Positions 1 through 6,533 of a DNA stretch of 9,115 nucleotides are shown here, piece by piece. The number at the start of each line of letters is the position of its first letter. The first letter of the stretch is position 1. Origin of the DNA: an uncultured Saprospiraceae bacterium (lineage in GTDB: Bacteria > Bacteroidota > Bacteroidia > Chitinophagales > Saprospiraceae). A program made the translations under genes and the position numbers. The notes beneath the pieces are model-generated. The model was not told the origin of the DNA. It worked only from the letters and a program-made list of their open reading frames with translations, and ran no database searches. The DNA lies in contig CALGLS010000148.1 of NCBI GenBank assembly GCA_937959375.1, positions 1 to 9,115 on the forward strand, in the 5' to 3' direction.

Positions 1-1230
1 TCTAGTTGGTATTTTTTGCGATACATGGATGCACATAATGATAAAGAATTTGCAAGTCCAGAAGCAATTAACTACTGGAAAGAAGTTGATATGTACATTG
101 GGGGAACAGAACATGCCGTAGGTCATTTGATGTATTCTAGATTTTGGCATAAGTTCTTGTTTGATAAAGGATTAGTACCAACTTCGGAGCCATTCAAAAA
201 ACTGATTAATCAGGGAATGATTCAAGGAGTTATCGAATTCTTGTTTTTGAAAAAAGAAAAAGAAAACGGAACCAGCAAATTTGTTTGTGCAGGTATTGTT
301 GAAAAAGAAGGGAACCAAGATGCTTATGCGCAAATTCCAATTCATATCAACTACGTGAAATCATATGGTACACCCGGATCTTTCCTCAATATGGAAAGCA
401 TCAACGATTTTGTAAACTGGAGACCTGAATACAAGGAAGCTATTTTTGAATGTGGTAAAGGGATTTACCATAACGGTATCTTTACGCCAAAGGATGGATC
501 TGATGCAACAGATACACATTTGGTAACCAAGTCAGAAGTAGGGAAGATGTCAAAGCGTTACTTTAATGTGGTGAATCCAGATGATGTAGTGGCGCAATAT
601 GGTTCTGATTGTTTCCGGATGTATGAAATGTTTTTAGGACCGATCGAACAATCTAAACCTTGGGATACAAAGGGAATTGATGGTGTCTCTAAGTTCTTGA
701 GAAAGTTCTGGACGATGTTCTTCAACAAAGAAGGTAAATTTGATGTAAATACGGCTGCGCCTAGCCCTGCGGAATTGAAAATTCTACACAATACAATTAA
801 GCGTGTTAGAGACGATATTGAACGTTTCTCTTTCAATACCTGTGTTTCAGCTTTTATGATTGCGGTGAATGAATTGAGAAAAATTAATTGCAACAACAAG
901 GAAATCTTGACAGAATTGGTTGTCCTTATTGCTCCATTCGCACCTCACATGGCAGAGGAATTGTGGCAGCGTTTAGGTAACGAACCATCTGTACACAAAG
1001 GTACATATCCAAACTTCGATGAGAAGCATATGGTCGAAGCCTTTATCGAATATCCTGTTTCAATTAATGGAAAAATGAGAACCAAAGCATCCTTTGCTTC
1101 AGATGCAAGTAAGGAGGATATGGAAAAGGCTGCATTGGAACTTGAAGTAGTCAAAAAATGGACAGACGGAAAGACCGTCCGTAAAGTAATAGTTGTTCCA
1201 AAGAGAATGATCAATATTGTGGTTGGTTAG
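1..1230 (+). CDS. leuS: Leucyl-tRNA synthetase, C-terminal part (5' end outside window)
   Basis: Class I aminoacyl-tRNA synthetase that charges tRNA-Leu with leucine in the cytoplasm. The reading frame is open from base 1 and begins SSWYFLRYMD, the conserved LeuRS block after the editing domain, so the gene continues upstream and the TTG at 16 is an internal Leu codon, not a start. The visible part is 409 residues, roughly the last 40-45% of a normal LeuRS. It contains the end of the catalytic core (about residues 30-70, IGGTEHAVGHLMYSRFWHK), a leucine-specific insert, and the KMSK signature at bases 544-555, read here as KMSKR. Next come the FLGPIEQSKPWDTKGIDG block, the helical anticodon-binding domain (about 255-345) and the small C-terminal domain (about 350-409, INGKMRTK to the end), which contacts the tRNA. 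The HIGH motif and CP1 editing domain lie outside. The stop is TAG, followed by a terminator, so this is the end of its transcript. Identification is very secure. Confidence 0.96.
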   Translation, partial: SSWYFLRYMDAHNDKEFASPEAINYWKEVDMYIGGTEHAVGHLMYSRFWHKFLFDKGLVPTSEPFKKLINQGMIQGVIEFLFLKKEKENGTSKFVCAGIVEKEGNQDAYAQIPIHINYVKSYGTPGSFLNMESINDFVNWRPEYKEAIFECGKGIYHNGIFTPKDGSDATDTHLVTKSEVGKMSKRYFNVVNPDDVVAQYGSDCFRMYEMFLGPIEQSKPWDTKGIDGVSKFLRKFWTMFFNKEGKFDVNTAAPSPAELKILHNTIKRVRDDIERFSFNTCVSAFMIAVNELRKINCNNKEILTELVVLIAPFAPHMAEELWQRLGNEPSVHKGTYPNFDEKHMVEAFIEYPVSINGKMRTKASFASDASKEDMEKAALELEVVKKWTDGKTVRKVIVVPKRMINIVVG

Positions 1231-1312
1231 GAACCTTAAGTAACTTCTTAATCAAATCTCACCTAAAAAGTTACGAAATACACATTTTTCAAGCGTTACA
1301 TTAGCTTGCAGC

Positions 1313-1350
1313 AAAAGCAATTCCTCAACACTGGGGAATTGCTTTTTTTT
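1313..1350 (+). terminator. Intrinsic terminator of leuS
   Basis: A perfect stem is formed by AAGCAATTCC (1315-1324) and GGAATTGCTT (1335-1344), extendable by two A-T pairs, with a 10-nt loop. A run of eight T residues (1343-1350) follows directly. It lies about 85 bp after the leuS stop, on the same strand. The stem-plus-U-tract form is typical of Rho-independent termination. Confidence 0.9.
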
Positions 1351-1541
1351 ATGTCCTAATCAATAGTAGATACAAGTGTTTTTTATGATTGTCACTTAAA
1401 GTAAAAAAAATCAATCCCTTCCTTTCTCATTTTGTATCAACTTGTTAGCACAAAGAATCTCCTCATATTATAAAAAATTAAGATAAGTTGGCAAGGATTT
1501 CGCTTTTAGTAATATAATAAAAAGTTTAATAAGTAAAGTAC

Positions 1542-1582
1542 TGGTAACTAGATCATTCATTCATAATGATATCTAGTTACCA
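1542..1582. repeat. Perfect 12-bp inverted repeat in the leader of the large gene
   Basis: TGGTAACTAGAT (1542-1553) is exactly complementary to ATCTAGTTACCA (1571-1582). The 17-nt spacer contains a further CATT/AATG match offset by a 2-nt bulge. It ends 30 bp before the ATG at 1613. As RNA it would form a stable 5' leader stem-loop; as DNA it could be a dimeric operator. Only TTTT then AG follows it, so it would be a weak terminator. The function is unknown; the symmetry is directly visible. Confidence 0.7.
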
Positions 1583-1612
1583 TTTTAGTGCAAAATTCTA
1601 ATTCATACCAAA

Positions 1613-4600
1613 ATGGACGTATTTAACAAAAACTGGAAAATGGCGAATCTTTCTAAAAAAACTATTCAATTCCTTGGCTTGTTGCTTATTTGCAATGTAC
1701 TGGCCATTCAATCTTTTGCGCAATGTCTCAATACATCTCAATGGGGAGGAACGGCTGCGCCTCTTGATTTAGCAGCTGCTAGTATCAGTAATTGTAATTA
1801 TGCTGGGGAGTTTGCAAGTGTGACGGATATCGTTGCTGGAAATCAATATGTTGTAACCTCAGCAAATTGTAATGATTATATAACCGTCTATGATGATCTC
1901 GGTGAGATGGTCGGACATGGTAATACTCCTTTTCCTTTTACAGCTCCTATGTCAGGAGCTTTTGCTGTTCACTTTAATATGGATGATGCATGTGGAGCAG
2001 AAGGGGCTTGTCGAGCAACTTCAATTAGTTGTGTATCCTGTGGAGCTTTGCCGGGTTGTACGGATCCCATTGCTACCAACTATGATGCGAATGCAACTTT
2101 CGATGATTGCACCTGTATCCTAGCAACTCTTGCTAATGATGATTGTATCGATGCGACTAATCTTGATGCTAAGATGAATCTTGATGGGACTTGTACGATA
2201 ACAGATCTTTCACCATATAGTGGTGCATCTGGAAGTATTGCAGAAGTTGCACCAAGTGTACAATGTTCTGATGGAGCAGTAGTACCTTTAGATGTATGGT
2301 ATAGTTTAACGGTTCCAGCTTCAGGGGTAGTATCCTTTGATTTTATTAGTACTCCAGGTTTTTCTTCAGTAATGGAATGTTACACTGGAACTTGTGGTAA
2401 CCTAACGGCTTACGATCCAATTTTGTGTAATAATGAATCTTCTCGAACTTTCATTGATTTGACAGAAGGAGATTTGATTTATTTTAGAGTTTGGGATTAT
2501 GGTAGTAATGATGTTGGAAATCATGAAATATGTATTAAGCGTGAAATTTCAGGATGTACAGATCCAACTGCAACCAATTACGACCCTAACGCTACCTACG
2601 AAAATGGAACTTGTACTTATCCTACTGCCGGAAAACCATGTTTAGCGGAAGAGCTAGTATTGAATGGAGCTTGTATTACAGCGGATAATACTTTAGCAGG
2701 AATGGAGCCAGGGGAGCCAGTGGGGTCTTGTTTTAGCGGCGTTAATAATGCGGTTTGGTTTAAATTTATTGCAGATGCAGAAACAACAACAATTTCTACT
2801 GACTTTGATGGCTATACGAGTACAGATACAGAGGTGTCCCTATATAGTGCTGGAGATTGTTTAAATTATCAATCATTTACAGAAGTGGCTTGTGATCAAG
2901 ATGGTGGTGTGATTGAAAATTATAATTCAATAATTGCAGGAGCATTAACAACAGTGGGAGAGACCTACTATGTTCAAGTTTCTGGATGGAATGGAACGCA
3001 AGGTACTTTTTGTATTGAAGCTACCTCTGCTCCAATCAATAATGACATTTGTGGTTCTTTACCTATGTCATGTGGTGAAGTACTTACAGGAAATACAACT
3101 GGATATTCACTCAGTACGGTAGGAATACCTGCTGGGATGTGTGGATCTGGTGAGTTGACTAGTCCTAATGCATTTTATCAAATAAATGGAACCGGTGATG
3201 ATTTTGTTTTATCATTATGTAATTCATCTTTTGATACTCGATTAGATGTTTTTTGTTTGGTTGGTGGAGATTGTGATTCTGGTCCTGAATTCGTTTGTGT
3301 GACTGGAAATGATGATACCCCGTCTTGTGGGTCAGTAACTGCTTCTGAAGTTCGTTTTTCTACGACTACCAGTAAGTATTTTGTTATGGTTCATGGTTAT
3401 GGAAACACAACAGGTGCATTCGAAATTTCATTAGCATGTAATCCAGCTACACCAACTCCTTTTAATCAAGATTGTGATAATAATACAAATACCTGTCGAC
3501 CAATGGGAACCGCTGCGTTTTTATCGATCGATACCATTTGCAATCCAGTTGCAAGTTCTAATATTGGAGCGGCTCAAGCTAATGTAACGCCACCTTGTGC
3601 CATATCAACTACACAATCCGTTACAGACGTTTGGTATAGATTTAATACTGGTTCATTTACAGGTTTTGAAATAGAAGTAACCGAAGGTACAGCAACCGAT
3701 GTACGCTACGCTGTTTATGAAACTTGTGGAGGTGATCCTGTCTTTTGTGATGAAAGTGTATTCTATGGTTTAGATGCTAATACGGATTATTTTGTTCAGC
3801 TCTTTACAGCAAAAGGTGATGAAGGAACCTTCGATTTTTGTTTGACAAGTGCTCAATTATGTGCTTTCCTAACTTCACCTAGTGGAAATAATGTTGATTT
3901 AAATACAGAATTGATTTGGACGCCAGCTTTTACAGCTACAGGGTATCGATTGATGATAGGAACAAGCAGTGGTGGTGATGACGTTTTACCGCTGACTGAT
4001 CTTGGATCTGCATTGTCATATACACCTTCAACTTTAAATTACAATACAACTTATTATGCAACCATCTTACCATACAACAATTTGGGAGAGGTTGAAAATT
4101 GTCCTTCTTTCTCTTTCTCAACTCAGTGCCTTGACATCGAATCAACAGTAGTTAATATGATTGATGGTTCTTGCTATGGTTCTGCTGATGCAGCCTTAGA
4201 TATTGAAGTGAATGGAGGAGTCGGATCGTATAGTTTTGAATGGACGGGACCAAATGGTTTTGTAAATTCAACAGAAGATATCGTTCAGATTGTTGGCGGT
4301 GTTTACAATGTATTAATTACAGATATGAATAGCGGATGTTCTACGAATAAAAGTTTTGAAGTACAACCCATGTCGGGAATGACTTCCATTTCGAATGTAG
4401 TAGACGAAGCATGTGGTAGTGATGGATCTGCTGAGATTGTAGTTTTTGAAGGAACTGAACCCTACACTTATCAATGGTCAACAGGCTCATTAGAAGCAAC
4501 AACGACAAACATACCAAGTGGTACTTATCAAGTAACCGTGACGGATGCAGATGGCTGTACGGCTCTTTTTGACAATATTACAGTAGGAGACGGAGGAGAA

Positions 4601-6310
4601 TTAGCTGCTTCAGTTGTCAATGTAATTGGAATAGGATGTGGCTTTACTTCAGGAGCAATTACTGTAAGTCCAGTTACTGGAGTTGGCCCATATGATTATG
4701 CATGGAGTTCAATTACTGGTTCAGTTACTGGTTCTATCAATCAGGTCAATGGATCTTATGCGATTAACTCACTTCCTGTTGGATCATACAATGTGACGAT
4801 AACAGACGCGAATAGTTGTGTTGGTTACATAAATGCAATTGATGTGGAGTATGTCAATGAAATTGAAATGGATATCAGTCAATCAACAAATCCTGATTGC
4901 CATGGTGCTGACAATGGCGAGATCATAGTTTCTGCAATAGTTGGACAAGCGCCTTATCAATTTGCTTGGAGCAATGGAGTTATAATATCAAGCTCTGCAG
5001 GAACTGAAGCAATAAGTGGACTTGGACAAGGTGTTTATGCTGTAACCGTTACGGATGCAAATGGCTGTACAGGAATTATGCAGTCCATCGAAATTGATGA
5101 ACCAGCGGCATTAAATGTTGTGGTACATGAAGTAGTTGCTCCGATTTGTTATGGTGAGGCTACTGGTCATGTTTATGTAGATATTGAAGGTGGTTCTGAT
5201 CCGCTAACCTATTCTTGGAGCAATGGTTATAGTTCAGAAGACTTAGTTGGAGTAGGTGCTGGAAATTATTTATTGACGATTACAGATGGGAATGGTTGTT
5301 CAACTGTTTCTCCAGTGGTTACCGTTGATAATCCAACAGCAATAGAAATTAACTTAAATGCTATCGAAAGCATTTCTTGTTTTGGATCAGAACTAGGAAG
5401 TATCAACACTGGAATATTTGGAGGTAGTCCTCCTTATGGTATTGTTTGGAACAACGGAGCCACTTCTTCTAACCTTGAGAACTTGTTAGGAGGTGATTAT
5501 CAATGTACGATTACTGATGCTGTAGGATGTGAACTTATTTCTCCTGTCTTTACAGTTGAATCACCAGATGCTGCGATTAGTGTTAGTAGCGCAAACATTA
5601 ACAACAGTGCTTGTAATGGTTTTGATACAGGAAGTATTGATGTGTCTATCGAAGGAGGAACGGCACCTTACCAATACAACTGGAGTAATGGAAGTAATAC
5701 TGAAGATGTGAATGATTTGCCAAGTGGTAATTATCTTTTGACCGTAACGGATGCAAACGAATGTGTCTTTATTTCTGACATTATGTTTGTTGATGAACCA
5801 GACGAGTTGCAAGCATCTTCTGTCACAACACCTGACGTAAATGAAATGTCAGATGGAACTGCTACTGTTACAATAAATGGAGGAACAGATCCTTACGAAT
5901 ACAATTGGGATTCCAATACTGGAAACCAAACAACGCCAACTGCAACAGGTTTAGCTGCAGGAACTTACATGATTACGGTAAGTGATAACAACGGCTGTAT
6001 GATGGTAACCTCAGTGACTGTTGAAGCAGATATTGTTGATGCGGTAGATGAGCTCTCATTTGTGAAGCGCATGGAATTGTCTCCAAATCCAACAGATAAT
6101 GAAGCACAGCTTTTGATCGAGTTATCAGAATCTAAACCAATCCAAATAGAAGTATTTGATTTGAGTGGTAAAAAGATTTTGAACCCTCAAGTTTATGAAG
6201 CGCGCCAATTGTTGACGATCATTGATTTGTCAGCTGAATCAGCGGGCGTTTATATAGTAAAGGTAAATGTAGGGGGAGAGCTTCGTTCGATGATGTTGGT
6301 TAGGAATTAG
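1613..6310 (+). CDS. Large secreted multidomain protein with SprB-like repeats and T9SS type A sorting domain
   Basis: A 1565-residue exported protein, probably displayed on or released from the cell surface through the type IX secretion system. N-terminus: a Sec signal peptide with basic KK, a hydrophobic core (about 17-33) and likely cleavage at SFA|Q (after residue 36). Met10 (base 1640) would give a more usual 27-residue signal, so the start is uncertain. Residues 37-745 are Cys-rich, with an opening beta-rich module and four pre-peptidase-C/jelly-roll-like modules marked by DVWYSL (227), AVWFKF (380), AFYQIN (520) and DVWYRF (672). GCTDP-type motifs sit at 148-169 and 314-336. An FN3-like domain spans about 751-838. 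Eight SprB-like repeats span about 843-1472, each with a PY.Y.WS.G core and a G.Y.V.VTDANGC end. The tail (about 1488-1565) has LSPNPT, EVFDLSGKK and AGVYIVKV, typical of T9SS type A sorting domains. Adhesion or matrix binding is an inference from the repeats. SprB itself is a far larger gliding adhesin, so no symbol is given. No catalytic domain was seen. Confidence 0.93.
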   Translation: MDVFNKNWKMANLSKKTIQFLGLLLICNVLAIQSFAQCLNTSQWGGTAAPLDLAAASISNCNYAGEFASVTDIVAGNQYVVTSANCNDYITVYDDLGEMVGHGNTPFPFTAPMSGAFAVHFNMDDACGAEGACRATSISCVSCGALPGCTDPIATNYDANATFDDCTCILATLANDDCIDATNLDAKMNLDGTCTITDLSPYSGASGSIAEVAPSVQCSDGAVVPLDVWYSLTVPASGVVSFDFISTPGFSSVMECYTGTCGNLTAYDPILCNNESSRTFIDLTEGDLIYFRVWDYGSNDVGNHEICIKREISGCTDPTATNYDPNATYENGTCTYPTAGKPCLAEELVLNGACITADNTLAGMEPGEPVGSCFSGVNNAVWFKFIADAETTTISTDFDGYTSTDTEVSLYSAGDCLNYQSFTEVACDQDGGVIENYNSIIAGALTTVGETYYVQVSGWNGTQGTFCIEATSAPINNDICGSLPMSCGEVLTGNTTGYSLSTVGIPAGMCGSGELTSPNAFYQINGTGDDFVLSLCNSSFDTRLDVFCLVGGDCDSGPEFVCVTGNDDTPSCGSVTASEVRFSTTTSKYFVMVHGYGNTTGAFEISLACNPATPTPFNQDCDNNTNTCRPMGTAAFLSIDTICNPVASSNIGAAQANVTPPCAISTTQSVTDVWYRFNTGSFTGFEIEVTEGTATDVRYAVYETCGGDPVFCDESVFYGLDANTDYFVQLFTAKGDEGTFDFCLTSAQLCAFLTSPSGNNVDLNTELIWTPAFTATGYRLMIGTSSGGDDVLPLTDLGSALSYTPSTLNYNTTYYATILPYNNLGEVENCPSFSFSTQCLDIESTVVNMIDGSCYGSADAALDIEVNGGVGSYSFEWTGPNGFVNSTEDIVQIVGGVYNVLITDMNSGCSTNKSFEVQPMSGMTSISNVVDEACGSDGSAEIVVFEGTEPYTYQWSTGSLEATTTNIPSGTYQVTVTDADGCTALFDNITVGDGGELAASVVNVIGIGCGFTSGAITVSPVTGVGPYDYAWSSITGSVTGSINQVNGSYAINSLPVGSYNVTITDANSCVGYINAIDVEYVNEIEMDISQSTNPDCHGADNGEIIVSAIVGQAPYQFAWSNGVIISSSAGTEAISGLGQGVYAVTVTDANGCTGIMQSIEIDEPAALNVVVHEVVAPICYGEATGHVYVDIEGGSDPLTYSWSNGYSSEDLVGVGAGNYLLTITDGNGCSTVSPVVTVDNPTAIEINLNAIESISCFGSELGSINTGIFGGSPPYGIVWNNGATSSNLENLLGGDYQCTITDAVGCELISPVFTVESPDAAISVSSANINNSACNGFDTGSIDVSIEGGTAPYQYNWSNGSNTEDVNDLPSGNYLLTVTDANECVFISDIMFVDEPDELQASSVTTPDVNEMSDGTATVTINGGTDPYEYNWDSNTGNQTTPTATGLAAGTYMITVSDNNGCMMVTSVTVEADIVDAVDELSFVKRMELSPNPTDNEAQLLIELSESKPIQIEVFDLSGKKILNPQVYEARQLLTIIDLSAESAGVYIVKVNVGGELRSMMLVRN
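4139..6028 (+). repeat. Eight tandem SprB-like protein repeats (about 72-88 residues each)
   Basis: This segment of the large gene encodes repeats starting at about residues 843, 920, 993, 1081, 1165, 1242, 1319 and 1397. The shared pattern is a Cys near the start (C.G...G.I.V), a central GG..PY.Y.WSNG, then SGxY.VTVTDANGC. The two Cys per repeat could form a disulfide within an Ig-like beta-sandwich. Repeat 8 has Val1409 in place of the first Cys. Similarity is visible at the DNA level around the VTDANGC codons (for example near 4531, 5041 and 5741), but the repeats have diverged in sequence, so this is an old expansion and not a recent identical array. Confidence 0.85.
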
Positions 6311-6321
6311 AATATAAGTCC

Positions 6322-6391
6322 GAAGACGGAAGACGGAAGACGGAAGACGGAAGACGGAAGACGGAAGACGGAAGACGGAAGACGGAAGACG
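6322..6391. repeat. Tandem heptamer array, ten perfect copies of GAAGACG
   Basis: Ten exact 7-bp units in head-to-tail order begin 11 bp after the stop of the large gene, preceded by AGTCC and followed by variant units GAAGTCC and GAAGTTTCC. The array is noncoding: it sits between convergent genes. It is a simple sequence repeat whose copy number may vary by slippage. Its 3' end doubles as the left arm of a larger inverted repeat. Confidence 0.95.
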
Positions 6392-6470
6392 GAAGTCCGA
6401 AGTTTCCAGCGAATGTATTTACGTTAGAGGGAAACTTCGGACTTCGGTCTTCGGTCTTCGGACTTCCGTC
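6367..6470. repeat. 41-bp imperfect inverted repeat made of heptamer units
   Basis: The left arm (6367-6407) and right arm (6430-6470) are reverse complements at 37 of 41 positions, around a 22-nt loop (6408-6429). The innermost 16 bp, GAAGTCCGAAGTTTCC (6392-6407) against 6430-6445, match perfectly. Read on the minus strand, the right arm holds the units GAAGTCC, GAAGACC, GAAGACC and GAAGTCC. It is therefore related to the left array but not a simple copy of it. It would form a long cruciform or RNA hairpin between two convergent transcripts. Origin and role are unknown. Confidence 0.88.
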
Positions 6471-6474
6471 TATT

Positions 6475-6518
6475 AAAAAAGTCCGACATTGCAACGTTGC
6501 AGTGTCGGACTTTTTTTT
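6475..6518. terminator. Bidirectional intrinsic terminator between convergent genes
   Basis: The stem has A6 plus GTCCGACA on the left (6475-6488) and TGTCGGAC plus T8 on the right (6503-6518). One T/G wobble position separates this from an inner TGCAACGTTGCA palindrome (6490-6501). A run of T residues follows the hairpin on both strands, so it can end both the large + strand gene and the minus-strand antiporter gene, which stops 16 bp away. Confidence 0.92.
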
Positions 6519-6533
6519 GTGAGAATGCAATTC

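Larger units (their letters stand above)
1231..1612. other. Intergenic region between leuS and the large secreted-protein gene
   Basis: This 382-bp AT-rich noncoding gap holds the leuS terminator (1313-1350) and a perfect inverted repeat (1542-1582) near its right end. I see no convincing ORF, tRNA or small RNA. No clean TAnnTTTG promoter element is present. The nearest candidates are a one-mismatch TCATTTTG at 1427-1434 and a sigma70-like TTGGCA (1488-1493) with TATAAT (1513-1518) at a 19-bp spacing. Either could drive the downstream gene, but neither is secure. If the second is used, the inverted repeat falls within the 5' untranslated leader. Confidence 0.7.

Noticed and set aside
558..899. 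Minus-strand ORF inside leuS
   Set aside because: Shadow of the well-conserved leuS frame; its product resembles nothing recognisable. The same applies to 945-1214.
1427..1434. TCATTTTG as a -7 element
   Set aside because: It differs from TAnnTTTG at the second base and has no clear -33 partner.
1488..1518. Sigma70-like TTGGCA and TATAAT pair as the promoter of the large gene
   Set aside because: The 19-bp spacing is poor, and Bacteroidota primary sigma factors prefer TTTG/TAnnTTTG, so chance AT-rich matches are likely. Mentioned only as a weak candidate.
1890..2123. Short + strand ORF in another frame of the large gene
   Set aside because: Overlaps the signal-peptide-bearing, domain-rich frame and has no recognisable motif. 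The same reasoning removes 3936-4145, 5529-5711 and 5561-5812.
6316..6470. Possible CRISPR array
   Set aside because: Units are 7 bp and contiguous with no spacers, and no cas genes are nearby.
6300..6530. Minus-strand ORF with LPSSVFR repeats
   Set aside because: The repeated peptide is only the translation of the 7-bp GAAGACG array (three units equal seven codons), and the frame runs through the terminator. No independent coding evidence.
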